Under the pieces are notes generated by a model. The model made no database searches, was not told the DNA's origin, and saw only the letters and a program-made list of their open reading frames with translations. A stretch of DNA of 60,000 nt from the NCBI RefSeq assembly GCF_030272615.1, contig NC_081414.1:307379164-307439163 (forward strand). Reading direction: 5' to 3'. This document shows positions 46,821-58,100 of this stretch, in pieces; the first letter of the stretch is position 1, and each line of letters begins with the position of its first letter. Origin of the DNA: Cryptomeria japonica. Its lineage: Eukaryota; Streptophyta; Pinopsida; Cupressales; Cupressaceae. A program made the position numbers and the translations under genes.

Positions 46821-48542
46821 ATGAACTCTTCGACTGAAGCGACCATTAACAATCTTGCACAAACTGTCTCTTCTTTACAGCAACAAATTGCCTCTATGAA
46901 CCAATCTAAGTTTAGTGTGCCCACATTTGATGTTGCGAGCCCTCTTTCTCTTGACATTGTTCGAGCTATCCCCCCTAAACATGTTGAAATTCCGCACTTG
47001 GAACTTTATAATGGTAAGGGTGATCCTCTAACACATGTTAAGACCTTTCAAACAATATGTACTGATTTTGCTTATGACCAAAGGTTGCTTGCAAAACTGT
47101 TTACTAGAACATTAAGAGACAAAGCCCTACAATGGTATTGCTCGTTGCCTTCCTATTCTATTACTTCTTTCGAACAACTTGCAAATGCTTTCATTCAACA
47201 ATTTCAAAACAATATAAGTCCTAAAGTTACTTTGATTGATTTAATGCATTGTAAACAATGTGTTAAAGAAAAATTGACTAATTTCATTGGTAGATATAAG
47301 CATTTGTATGCTCAAATTTCTTTTCCAGTGCCTGACAATGATATTCAAAGAATTTTTATTTCTAATTTACAAAAAGATATTCGAGACAAACTCCTGTTTT
47401 CTGAGTTTACTTCTTTCCAACAGTTGTGCGCAACTCTTCACAATTATCAACTGACTGTGAGTCAAATGGAACAATCACATCCTATGGCTCCGAGTGATAA
47501 GGGTGATAGTAGTCAAAAACCATTTGGGAAGTTTAAACCGAACAGAGAGTCCATTAAATTTAATGAAAACGTCATCAACAACAATGTGAATGCAACATCA
47601 GGTGTGTCTCCTATTTCTAAGTTTTTCAAGAAAGAAAGAAAGTTTACTCCTTTGAATGAATCATTGCATAGTATTATGAATAAGTTATTGGAACAAAATG
47701 TGCTTACTCTTCCTCCTATAAGGCAAATTGATCCTGCAAAGATTAATTCACCCTATTTTGATAACAAATCTTTTTGTCAATTTCATCGTCAACCTGGGCA
47801 TGATACTGAAAAATATTTTTCTTTAAAGGGGAAAATTCAAGATTTGATTGATAATAATACTATCTCTATTTCTGGTGTGAATGATAAAGGCAATACATCT
47901 GTAGCTCCTCCTAACCAAAATCTTCAGATTTTCACTGATCCATTACCTTCTCATACCTCTAATGCGATTGATACTACTGATTCCTCTGTCTCACCTGATG
48001 ATCTTGTGTCCATGACTCCGAATGTGATTAACTTTGTAGAGCAGCAGAAAATCCCTAAAGAACCTTCCATCACATTTGATTCCAGTGAAACTATCAGGGC
48101 ACCTGATGGTCCTTTATATATAGTTGCAAAAGTCAAGAACACACCTTGCCGTGGAGTGCTTATTGATCCTTCTTGTATGGTTAATGTCATTACTGAAGAA
48201 TTTCTTTTTACTTTGCAATTGAATCAAGTTATCTATGACAAAACAGATGTGGTTGTGAAACTATTTGATGCATTTTCTTCTCCTGCAATTGGTTCTATTA
48301 CATTACCTATTGAGGTCCGTAACAAATCCCTTGATGTGAACTTTGCTATTATTCCATCTTTCGAACAATTTCGTGTGAAGCTTGGCTATCCTTGGCTATC
48401 TTCCATGAAAGCTATTGCTTCTCCTATTCACAAGTGTTTGAAATTTCCCCATAATGGTGAAGTTGTTACTATCAATCATAGTCTCTTTAAACCAGCTGAA
48501 AGAACTTCTAGTGTTCCTCTTGATTACTTTTGGCCTAAATAA
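46821..48542 (+). CDS. gag: Gag capsid and protease-like protein of the gag-only element (573 aa)
   Basis: This is the longest open frame in the window. Residues about 1-35 form a Q/S coiled segment. About 65-215 is a retrotransposon gag capsid domain ('LELYNGKGDPLTHVKTFQTI', 'LRDKALQWYCSLP', 'LTNFIGRYKHLYAQI'). Near residue 320 a knuckle reads CQFHRQPGHDTEKY: a C-x2-H-x4-H-x4-C type whose last Cys is Tyr here. About 430-540 is a protease-like fold with 'GVLIDPSCMVNVI' and 'KLGYPWLSSMKAIASPIH', but the expected D-S/T-G is D-P-S, so catalysis is doubtful. It ends with TAA at 48540, and homologous-looking sequence continues in frame. It would act in cytoplasmic particles. Confidence 0.82.
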   Translation: MNSSTEATINNLAQTVSSLQQQIASMNQSKFSVPTFDVASPLSLDIVRAIPPKHVEIPHLELYNGKGDPLTHVKTFQTICTDFAYDQRLLAKLFTRTLRDKALQWYCSLPSYSITSFEQLANAFIQQFQNNISPKVTLIDLMHCKQCVKEKLTNFIGRYKHLYAQISFPVPDNDIQRIFISNLQKDIRDKLLFSEFTSFQQLCATLHNYQLTVSQMEQSHPMAPSDKGDSSQKPFGKFKPNRESIKFNENVINNNVNATSGVSPISKFFKKERKFTPLNESLHSIMNKLLEQNVLTLPPIRQIDPAKINSPYFDNKSFCQFHRQPGHDTEKYFSLKGKIQDLIDNNTISISGVNDKGNTSVAPPNQNLQIFTDPLPSHTSNAIDTTDSSVSPDDLVSMTPNVINFVEQQKIPKEPSITFDSSETIRAPDGPLYIVAKVKNTPCRGVLIDPSCMVNVITEEFLFTLQLNQVIYDKTDVVVKLFDAFSSPAIGSITLPIEVRNKSLDVNFAIIPSFEQFRVKLGYPWLSSMKAIASPIHKCLKFPHNGEVVTINHSLFKPAERTSSVPLDYFWPK

Positions 48543-49472
48543 TTCCAATCTCTTCCTCCGCGAAGTGATCATCTTTTCAAATCTTATCAAAAGTGGAAAA
48601 AAGACATGATCCTATCTCTAAGTGAACCTAGAACACCTAAACTTGACATTCCTATCATTCTTGAGAAGGAAGTTCTTCCTTTGAAAGATAAAACTAATGT
48701 CTTCCCTCAAGAAGATTCCCAACCCATCCCTATGGATGTGACTATGCCTATGATTAACAAACTTCCTAAAAGTAGACCTATCCCTCCTCGTCATGATGGA
48801 CTTGGTCTCCTTCCAAAACCAAATATTCCTCCTTTATATGGAGCAGTTCCTCCTCCTTCCTCTTATGGAGAGAAGAGACCTTCCTCTTCTCCTATTGTTC
48901 AGCCTAAGAGACCACAACCTAAACACCCAAGTGATAAGGATGAGAACATTCCTCCTCCTCAATCTTCTCAACTTCCTACTAAGACTAGACGAAATCATTC
49001 TGCACGTGAACGCCGGTGAAAGCGTCGTCTTAGAGCTCAAACTTTGCAATCCCCAAAAACACCTTCAACAAGCATTATTCCATTTTCTCCTCAGCCGACG
49101 ATTGAGCCGAAATCTCCTAAACATAAGATGCATGATGGTCTTGATCCTGTGCGAGTTAAAGATCCTATTTTTATAAATCTTGATGATGATATAGTTGAAA
49201 ATGTTATTCATGATGAAAATGCTACTTCTCCTGTTCATTCTGATAATGAATATGAACTTGTTGATATTGATAACCATTTATCTAACGAATTTTCTAAAGC
49301 ACTTATCCTAGCTCCTAGACAAGAACACCGCGGCTTGGGATATGAACATAGCCCTTGTTTGGATCTTGTGATAGCTCCATGTGCTGTGTTGGATGTTCCT
49401 CCTCTAGCATGTTCCCTGCCTTCCCGAAACATTGATTTGCAAGATCGGGGGGTAGATGACGTGCTAGACTAG
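48543..49472 (+). pseudogene. Pro-rich C-terminal extension of the gag-only element frame
   Basis: The frame continues from the protease-like part: 'RSDHLFKSYQKWKKD', a Pro-rich and basic stretch (48606-49019, with PPPSSYGEKRPSSS), a TGA at 49017 (probable CGA-to-TGA) and an acidic tail (49044-49472, 'INLDDDIVENVIHDE'). RT would normally start here in an autonomous relative, but no RT motif is present. The function of the tail is unknown. Confidence 0.65.
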
Positions 49473-50202
49473 TTTCATTAGCATAGCAGATTCTCTCCTC
49501 CTCTCTTTCGTTACTTCTTCTATGTGTTATTCTCATTCTTCTATTTGTTGTCCTTAGTGTTGTCTACTTGAGGACAATGCAAAGCATTGAGATCTCTCGA
49601 TCTCTCTCATGTTGACTCAAAAGACACATGTGTTCCCTTCTTCTAGGTGACCTTCCTTGATTGGGGAATGAAGAACAATTATGCATACATACATATGATA
49701 TACATGAATTATCATACAGCATACTGACCCGAGGAAAGCGAAGTCACCTCGTGCTTTGTGTTTTGTGTCTATTATCCTTGGGCTTATCTCACACTTGGGG
49801 GCTAAATCCTTGTGATAACGTGCTCCTTTCCCTTTTTCATTTTTTTATATGTATCACTACCTTAAAGAAATCACCCCCGGTGAGGCGTGTGCGATCGCTT
49901 TAACGTAGGGGGGCATACATCCCGTTCATATCTTTTCAAGATACTTGAAAATTTCTTGATAAATTTAGCTTTGCCTTGAAAATTTTTGATATCTTTCTTG
50001 CATGACTCATAGTGAGGGAACCTTGCTACTGACAGTCATGGTTCTCCCTCATGATCTTCCCTTTTACCTTGTCAATCGAAGTCGTAAGATCCTTAGTCCA
50101 TTGGGGGCTTGGTGTATCTTGCCTCCTTGACGTGGTGAAAGTTTTTCAATGTTGTTTCCTTGTACTTTACCGGAAGTATGAGCGTACGCTTATACTCCCG
50201 CT
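49473..50202 (+). other. Non-coding 3' region of the gag-only element with repeated PPT-like tracts
   Basis: After the last stop there is no gene. 'cttgggggctaaat' (about 49793), 'attgggggcttgg' (about 50103) and the PPT proper (50203-50217) share the TGGGGGCT core, and 'taggggggcatac' lies near 49906. The frame 49661-49903 has no motif. Confidence 0.65.
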
Positions 50203-50217
50203 AAAGTGGGGGCTAAA
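50203..50217 (+). promoter_or_regulatory. Polypurine tract of the gag-only element
   Basis: AAAGTGGGGGCTAAA directly precedes the TGTAGCGTCC start of the 3' LTR. The GGGGGCTAAA form recalls Tat/Ogre-type elements. Confidence 0.75.
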
Positions 50218-51486
50218 TGTAGCGTCCTAAAATTGTGACACTTGCAATTTCGACCGCATTTGGGTCTTCACGATGGCGACGCAACACTAAACCTGAATGG
50301 AGACCCCGAAACTTGCTCATGACACCAAAAACTGCATTTTTCCAGCACCCTGGCCTGATCCTCCTTGCACCTTGCTGTCCCGGGAGGTGGGACCAGAGCG
50401 CCTAGCGCCCTGGTCCTTCAGGACCAGGGCGCCCAGTGCCCTGGTCCCCCAGGACCATGGTGCCTAGCGCCCTGGTCCCTGGCCCTATTTTGGACCCAGT
50501 CTCTTATGGGACTTCGGGCCTTTTTGTTTGCAAATTGGAAAATAACATTTCCTGGTCGGCCTAAGGTCGGGAAAATCAGTCTTTTAACCCTAATTGGCAA
50601 GTATATAAACTACTTTTCCTCTCTCATTTGAAGGGGAGAAGAGGAGGAGGAAAAAAGGTGAAAACGATATTCAAACATTCAAGCATTCAAGCATTCCTTC
50701 AAGCAATTGATCATTCTAAGTCTCCATTCAAGGCTAAGTGTTGCATTCAAGACAAGGATTCAACCATTGAAGAGGAGATCACTTACAACACATTACATGC
50801 TACAACATACAACATACAACAAACAACAACATCTATACCTTCGCATATAAGGATACAAACATCCTTACAACAAGGTATTAGTACTTGTTTTACATTACAT
50901 TTACAACATTTCTCATTTCTTGGTTAATTCCAAAACCGGGGTTTGACCTAAGGGCAAACCCCTAATCCCTAACCCCCCAATCATCTTCGCTTTTCTGTGT
51001 GTAGGTTGCAGGTACGCGGCTGAAATTGAAGATCTGGAATCCTTGTGCAGAGACGACCAGATCCCCCTTCGTTTCGCGGATTTTTCGGAGGACCGTGTGC
51101 ACGTTGGGCACCATCGTCCCGTCAAATTTTGCTCAAATTTACAGGACAGCACCGTCTCAACATTTTACTGCTAATTCCAAGTCCGCAGCTTCATCCTATA
51201 TCCCTAACTCAGTTTATAAGTGAATCTTTCTCACTTTCTATGCATTCCTAGTTCAATCTTTCCATCTACATTCTTTACAAAAGAGGGTATCCTTGCTATC
51301 ACAACCCTTGAAACTCATATAGAATCCAATCTTGCATTGCGTGGGATTGGATCTTGTGGGTTTCAACCCCTCTTTTGAATGTAAAGTCCCTCCTAAGTGA
51401 AAACCATCAACCCTAGTGACTCTCCCTTCTCCCTCCTCGGAGTTGGGGAGGGGAGAACGACTAGGGTTCGATTTTTCCACTTTACA
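50218..51486 (+). repeat. Gag-only element 3' LTR (1269 bp)
   Basis: It matches 43600-44857 closely. It has one more GC-rich repeat copy (around 50420-50450) and one fewer 9-bp 'attcaagc' repeat. A 13-bp inverted repeat with a 2-nt loop lies at 50405-50432 (GCGCCCTGGTCCT and its complement). TATA box at 50602-50609. Confidence 0.9.
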
Positions 51487-52072
51487 CCTACCCCTTCATA
51501 TATATATATATGGTGTTAAATTAAATAATCCAGCTATACCAACTAATTATAATACTACATCTTACACCAAAAACCCTAAATTTAAAAGTTATAATTAAAA
51601 CTATAATTCAAATCTCTCTTTTATTTTTATATGCTAACCCTAGCCCGAATATGGGCTAGGGTTGCATTTCCAATATACTCTTATTATTTAAATGCTAACC
51701 CTAATCCGAAATTGAGTTAAGGTCGCATATTTTTATTATCTAAAAAATTCTCTCTTTCTCTATTGCTTTTATCCTAACCCGAAATTGGGTTAGGGTTTAT
51801 TATTTTCTTTTTTTTGTGTGTGTTGCAGGGTACAATGACCATGAGGCGACGACGAGTGTGAAGGCATGAGTGCCAAAGCGGGTTTAGGGGGCCGCAGGGT
51901 ACCACTGTAGATACACACAGTGGCGGCCCCGTGCCGCTCACTGTGGCGACCCTGATGCCGCCCACTATGGTTATCCACAGTGGTGGTGCCGACGCTGCCC
52001 ACTGTGGTTGCCCACAGTGGCAGACACAGCTCCGCCAACTATGGGTACCCACAGTAGTGGCACCAACGCCGC

Positions 52073-52107
<35 letters not shown>

Positions 52108-55035
52108 CTCTAGGGTTAGAATTTTTTTTTTTTTTTACATGCAGGAAATAGCAAAATAGTGACAGCATGTAATAGATACACATTCATTTCTTTTTTTTTT
52201 CTTTTGCAAAATGTGATCTAGTTAAACATGTATACAATATTCATTTAGTTGGATTAAATAGATTTATATTATGCATCATTAACAACATTATGACTATCAG
52301 TTTTAATAGTTTGATAAATATATCAACCAGTTCATTTCCTCTTTCAAAATTAGACATAGATCTATTTGCAATTTCTGGTTTTCTAAGTCTGTGTATGCAT
52401 ATATTTTCTTTAAAAAAAAAAACACATAACAATAGACTTTCTAAACTAACAGATTTATTTAACAACATTTCCCTTCATTTTAACTTCTAATAGATAACTA
52501 TAGGAAAGAGGTAAATTTAAATTTGTCTACTTTAGGTTTCTGCACTTTTTTTTAAAAATAGGAAAATGACAGTAATAAATACAATTACAGAAGCATTTAA
52601 ATAGTACAGAAAAACACTTAAAACATTATCATTTCACTTTCTGCATTTCTTTTTTTTTTAATATAAATTATAGAGATAAATAGATGACAGATTTCAATAG
52701 GAGACAAATTTAAATAAAAGACATATTTCAGATAAATGACAGATTTCAGTTAAAAGACAGTAGCGTAATACATTTATTTTCCTTTGCAATTTATACAAAA
52801 TAGAGCTAACCAAATGCACTCTTTTTTTATTCATTTTAAATGATCCATACATCAATAAAATACATCTTAAGGCTCAATCAATAATACAGATTTCTAAATC
52901 ATTTTACAATATATTTACAGTAGAAAAACTCTTTCCTTTCCCATCCTTTCTTTACAACAAATACAAAAATTACATTCTTTTTTCTTTCTTTCTGGAATTA
53001 AAATAAAATCAACAACTCCTAGCTTTCCTTTTTTCTTTCTTTTCCAAGCAACCTGCATACAAAATCTTAAGGCTGTGACCATGGAGTGCTCACCTCCCAG
53101 CCTAGGCTTACTAGAAGCCACCCTCAAGCTTGGAGAACCAAGTCCTAGATGGTTTACACTCAAGAAAACATAAACAAGCAAGGGATAAACCCAAACAAGC
53201 ACATTCCCATCCCAAAGCTGAACTTTATCACATAATGTGATATTTACATGGGTGGAAGTGGACCAAGTACCTTGAGGAGAACAACAAGATAGTAGATCAC
53301 AGCCAACTCATGACAACTGAGAACACAACAAAAATCCATCTTAACCCAACATCCTTATGACCCCCAAGGCATACATGCCATACTTTCTCCCCTTATGACC
53401 CCTGAATGCATAAACAAAACTATACAGCAAGGGTCACATAAACAAACCCTTGAGATCACTCTCATAATGAGAGCCTCTCACTCTTAGGCTATCAAACTCC
53501 TTCCACCCCCAAGCCCATTCTACCTTCCCAAGGGTAAGAAGGCCTTGGATACTCCCAAAACACAAGAAAATGCATAAAAAGAAATAAGAGGAAGATCACA
53601 TAGTATTCTCACAAGGGAAATACAAGGAAAACAACATTTACATTCAAGCAATACATACAAGTAATAAAATGCACCATCCTTGAGTCTGCCAAGGGTTTTG
53701 TAGGGATAGCTTGGAGAAGAGCAGCCCAATTCCACAAATCTTTTCAGCAACACTTAGCCAAAATTCTATTCTAAAACTGGTTTTTTTCAAAATTGCAAGA
53801 TCTCCAAATATGGAGAGTGGGTGATTAACTGACTAAGTCTCAATATCTTGCCTAAGAAGGCTTTTCCTACTCTTTCCAACCTCTTGGATAGAGTGAGGGG
53901 CTCCCATTGGTTGGTCTTCCCTAGGTCTTACACACTCCCTAACCAAGGCACCTCAAGAAGAGGAATGTAATGGGGAAGAGGAATGACACATATCAAGAAG
54001 GTTATCTACCCAAGGGTGACACTCCTAAAGATGAAATTTGGCCATCTAGGAAAACCCACTTTTTTGGGAGGTAAAACAAGTCCTATGGGAAGGACACATG
54101 GCCAAATTTGGCCTTCACCCATAAGTACACCATAGGGCCCTCTAAAAATGCTCCAAAATTGACTTTAGGAGTTGGTTTAACCCTTAGAAAATCCACCTAA
54201 AGTTAACCTATGGGTCAACTCTGAGTTGACCCTCCTTATGGCTCACTATCCTAGATTTCTTGGAACCTTCAAGGATAATTTGGAAATATATGAATTAAAC
54301 AAAAAATAAATCTATCAAAAAGGTGACATGACAATTGCCAACACAACATACAACATGTGTCAAGTGACACTACAAAAATAATTCCACATCACAAATACAC
54401 ACATGGAAATTGTCTCTTGAATGATTTAAACAATTTAATATAATTTACACACATGCAAACATTTACATTTAGGAATAAAATACGGTACATATAGGGTGTT
54501 GTCTCTCCAAATAGACAACCCCTGGTTTTATGAACGTACATAGGCCTAGGCTTGATTCTCCATAATGTTTCCATGGTCACATGGATAATTTTCCTATGCA
54601 TCTTAATTACACATTAGTACTTCCCAATAGCCTCATATAATATTAAACACATAATAATAATACAAATCAATCACTTTGCATACAATTGACATCATACAAA
54701 TCAATTTACCATATAACAAGGCAAATCCACATAAGCAATTATCATAATCATCATAAATTTAATCCATTCATAAGATATGCATCATATTTCTAGCATCATA
54801 ATAAAGTCCTGCAAATCAAATAATGACATACACCATCTCAATGCTATCCTATTCTAGAATCATATAGAATTCTATATCCATAATGCATAGAAATGAAGCA
54901 TCAATATATCAATGTTATCCCATTCCTGGGATCATATGAAGTTCTATATCCATAATGCATAAAAATAAGGCATCCATAATTGTTCCAACATGAAAATAAC
55001 TGAAATGCTAGGATGGGTTAGGGTAGGGCCTCACA
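51487..55035 (-). repeat. gypsy-2 5' LTR (right), distal segment
   Basis: It resumes at CCTACCCCTTCATATATA and runs to CTCACA at 55035. It has a reduced, partly deleted palindrome array (51902-about 52070) followed by an (AT)n run at 52076-52103 where the left LTR has a further palindrome unit and unique sequence. The last 0.9 kb is not present in the left LTR. Confidence 0.88.
51902..52070. repeat. Palindrome minisatellite, right LTR copy (about five units, one broken)
   Basis: Units start near 51902, 51938 (partly deleted), 51962, 51999 and 52036, with the same 37-bp spacing where intact. It differs in unit number from the left LTR array. Confidence 0.85.
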
Positions 55036-55066
55036 TCCCTCTCCTAGTCCTGTGGTGTGTTGAACA
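55036..55066 (+). mobile_element. Terminal 31 bp of the interrupted copia-like LTR
   Basis: Removing gypsy-2 and one TCCCT joins 'actaattcacctccct' to 'ctcctagtcctgtgg', restoring a plausible LTR terminus ending CA at 55066. Confidence 0.45.
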
Positions 55067-55189
55067 ATATTTATATCTAGAAGATGGGACATGACCCATA
55101 CATATTATCCCTAATATACATATTATGTTCCAAATCCTAGGCTTCATAGGATTGATGCAACAAGATGTGACATGTTCATTAGAACTATC
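55067..55189. other. Non-coding junction sequence
   Basis: Short stretch between the copia-like LTR end and the decayed ORF to the right; it may be the ORF's far 3' end. Nothing else seen. Confidence 0.4.
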
Positions 55190-58100
55190 TCTGGCTGGTA
55201 CTTTCCTTGCCAACATCACCCCCTTCAAAACCTTGACTTTTTCTCAAGTAAACTTGATTGTGTTGGAAGAATGTTCTTATATTTCCTCAATTCTCAAAAT
55301 TATTATCCCACTAATATTTTTCCAACTCTAGTTGATGTATTTGGACTTGAATCTATAATAATTAATTTTCTACCTTTAGGATTGTATTGGGTGTTTGGAT
55401 GTTTTTGGGTGAAGTGTTGTGCCTCTTGAAGGATACCAATAATATGAATCAATCTTAGATTGACTACTTTTGTCAACTAATGGAATCAGTGTTGGGTCTT
55501 ATCTCATTGATTCCACAGTTGTTGAAAATAGCCATGTAGTGCTTCTATGGCTACAGGGACTTGGTCATCAAAATATTTTAGTACATAATAGTTAGTGGAT
55601 CTCTAAGTTATTTGTAGTTCTAATGGTCCATTTGGGCTTTGATTGGCACTACCACATTAGGCCATTATAAGAAAATTTGGCATAAACTATTTACATATCC
55701 CTTTCTGTTATTCATCACACTTATTTGTTTCTTCAATACTAAGTGGGAAACACCACATTTATTCCTTTCTTCATCTAATTTTCATTTTTGAAGCTTTATG
55801 ATGATATGTTGTCTCATGGTGTCTTTCTGCAGTGTGGTATCCTTAACCACCTCATCCATCATCATCCTCAATTGGATTGGTAGTGGTTGTGATAAACCCT
55901 CTTTGATGTGAGGGAACTTATTGTGTATCTCTTTCACTAAATCATCTAGTTGATCTGAGTTCTCTACATGTTGTTTCAACATCTTCTCCCAAGTTGTTTG
56001 GTGTAAGATATCTCCCAACTAAAATTTGTGCAATGGTGAGATGCTCCCTCAATCAACTTGTGATCCAGCTAGAGGTACCTATAACTATGGAGAGACCACC
56101 TGTTGTATCTTTGTATACTTGGCTTACAAAGTCCTTAATGGACTACATAGTAGGAGAGGATGAGGGTGGTTCTAATCATGGAGATTGAGGAAACTATTTT
56201 GAAGATAATGCTTTATATTTTGTTTCTTCCTTGTACAATTTCTAATAAGATTTTATAGTGGTTTCCCTTATGTCTTCCTTAATGGTTTGTGTAACCTTTG
56301 GATTCTTAATATCATTTTATCCATTATTTTCTTGGACTGGAGCTCTTTTGTTCATATTTATGTCACCCATTTCCTTTGTAGTGGTGTAATGTCAAGGGCC
56401 ACGTCTCTAATTGCTAATTGCTTCATATTTTTCTTCCTTTACAAATTTCTCCCTCTACAACTTGAGTGTGGTGGTTTGGGATTCTGAGAACTTATCCATT
56501 AAATTTTCTAATTTTCTATTGGAAGCCACCATATATCTGATTAGTTCTCTTTTTGTGATCATTATTTACAATTCCCATGCTTATGTATTGTTGAATCGTT
56601 CTCTCCAAAATATATTTTCTAAACAATTGATTTTATAGTTGATCTCGATTAAGCAAGGGGGAGACTTCTAGAGCTGTGGTTTATTTTAACACTGAGGTGT
56701 CCTCCAATCCTTCTTCCTCTTTTTTCTCAGTTGCAATTGTTTGAATAGAGTTTTTTCTTTGTTATTTCTCCTTACTTATCTTGTGTTTGTTCTCTACACT
56801 TATCTGCAATAGAGCCTTTGATGCTTCTTCCTCTATGGGATATTTTCATGGGGGTCTAGTGGGAATTTTCCTCTTCCCAGGATGACTACTTTAAATTTGT
56901 GTTATTTCTATGGAAGGTGTTCCCACTTGTAATGTACTTTATCTCCAAGGGGCGGGTTCATTCTATTATTTTGGTTCTTTCTTAACAAAGCCCCATTGTG
57001 CATGTAATTTCTCTTGTGTCTTCTCCATATGCTCCTTAGTTTTTCTCTTTCTTACTGAATCCATGAATTCTTGGTATGTGGGGTGTCCCTCCACTTTAGG
57101 ATCCTTAGGAAGGCTTATCAAGGTGGTTGCATATGATTCAATTTCTACATTTGGTACTGTAGACATAAAAATTTCCATTAAATTGTCCTCTTAATTAGTC
57201 TTAATTTTTCCTACAACATCAAGTGGATCCATTAATAATATTCATTTCTCACTATCCTATTATCCTCCATTATACTATTCATTATATTAATATTAATATC
57301 CATATCATTATTCCATTAAATAGATAATATATTCATTATTCCATTAATTACATTTAATAATATAATCCATTAATAAAATTATTCTTCATTAAATCCATTT
57401 TTTTATCAATTTCCTAAATCTCATTCATATCTATTTTATCTCCTAGTTCTTATTTCACCTCTATCAATTACATTTACTTAATACTTGTGGGACAAACATC
57501 TCCAAGCTAATATTTTATCTCACATTCTCTCTAATATTGGATCCACCCCTGGGAACATCTACAAATACCTTGCTCCTCCTCATTTCTAAGCTTGGAAAAT
57601 CTCTCTATCATTTGCATGCTCACATTTTCAAATCCTTTTTCTTGCATTCTAGTTCATCATATCTTTGATTTTCATAGCTTTCATTTCTTTGAGTCACAAA
57701 ATCTCTTTTCATCATAGCTCTTTGTGCAAATTCTTCTCCCGAGAGCATCTAAAATTCGAGCATGAAGTCTTGATTGATAGGAGTGCAATAGAGTTAAAAT
57801 TCTTGTAGATTTGCATGTTTGGTTTGTTTTAGCGTTGCATGTGTTTGTTATTGCATGTACCCTATTGAGGATGTTGGAATAAATCAAGATCTTAATTCAA
57901 TGAGATCTCAAACATTTTCCCCCATTCACAGGTACCTTATAGGGACATTGTAGAATCCATGAGGTCCGAGATTCTATTTCCTCCACCACAGAGTAATATT
58001 TGTATACTAGAAAAACAATACTATCTATATATTTTCAGAACATATCATATGGTATTCATTCCATGTCTTTCATTTTCTTTAGAAACAACTTAAACAACCC

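Larger units (their letters stand above)
43600..51486 (+). mobile_element. Non-autonomous LTR element with gag/protease-like ORF only (TR-GAG-like)
   Basis: It has two LTRs of about 1.26 kb (43600-44857, 50218-51486), TG..CA ends, a perfect CCTAC duplication and a PPT-like tract before the 3' LTR. The 5.36-kb interior holds a leader with repeated hairpin motifs, then one long frame for gag and a protease-like domain plus a Pro-rich tail. I found no RT, RNase H or integrase motif in any frame. It would need another element's enzymes. The gag type (CHHC knuckle, wide 5' leader, 'GGGGGCT' purine tracts) recalls Tat/Ogre-like gypsy elements. LTR divergence by eye is roughly 30-35 substitutions, so it is the youngest element here, consistent with its nested position. 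Confidence 0.87.
38449..55035 (-). mobile_element. gypsy-2: Ty3/gypsy element with very long LTRs, pol deleted
   Basis: It is a sister of gypsy-1: same LTR ends (TGTCGTGCCC..CTCACA), same PBS position and a homologous gag start. It has a perfect TCCCT target duplication. The right (5') LTR is complete at about 4.39 kb once the nested element (43600-51486) is removed. The left (3') LTR lacks its last 0.9 kb. A deletion runs from inside that LTR through the PPT, all of pol and most of gag, ending at 42119-42137. The two LTRs differ at the hairpin minisatellite and microsatellites. Confidence 0.9.
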
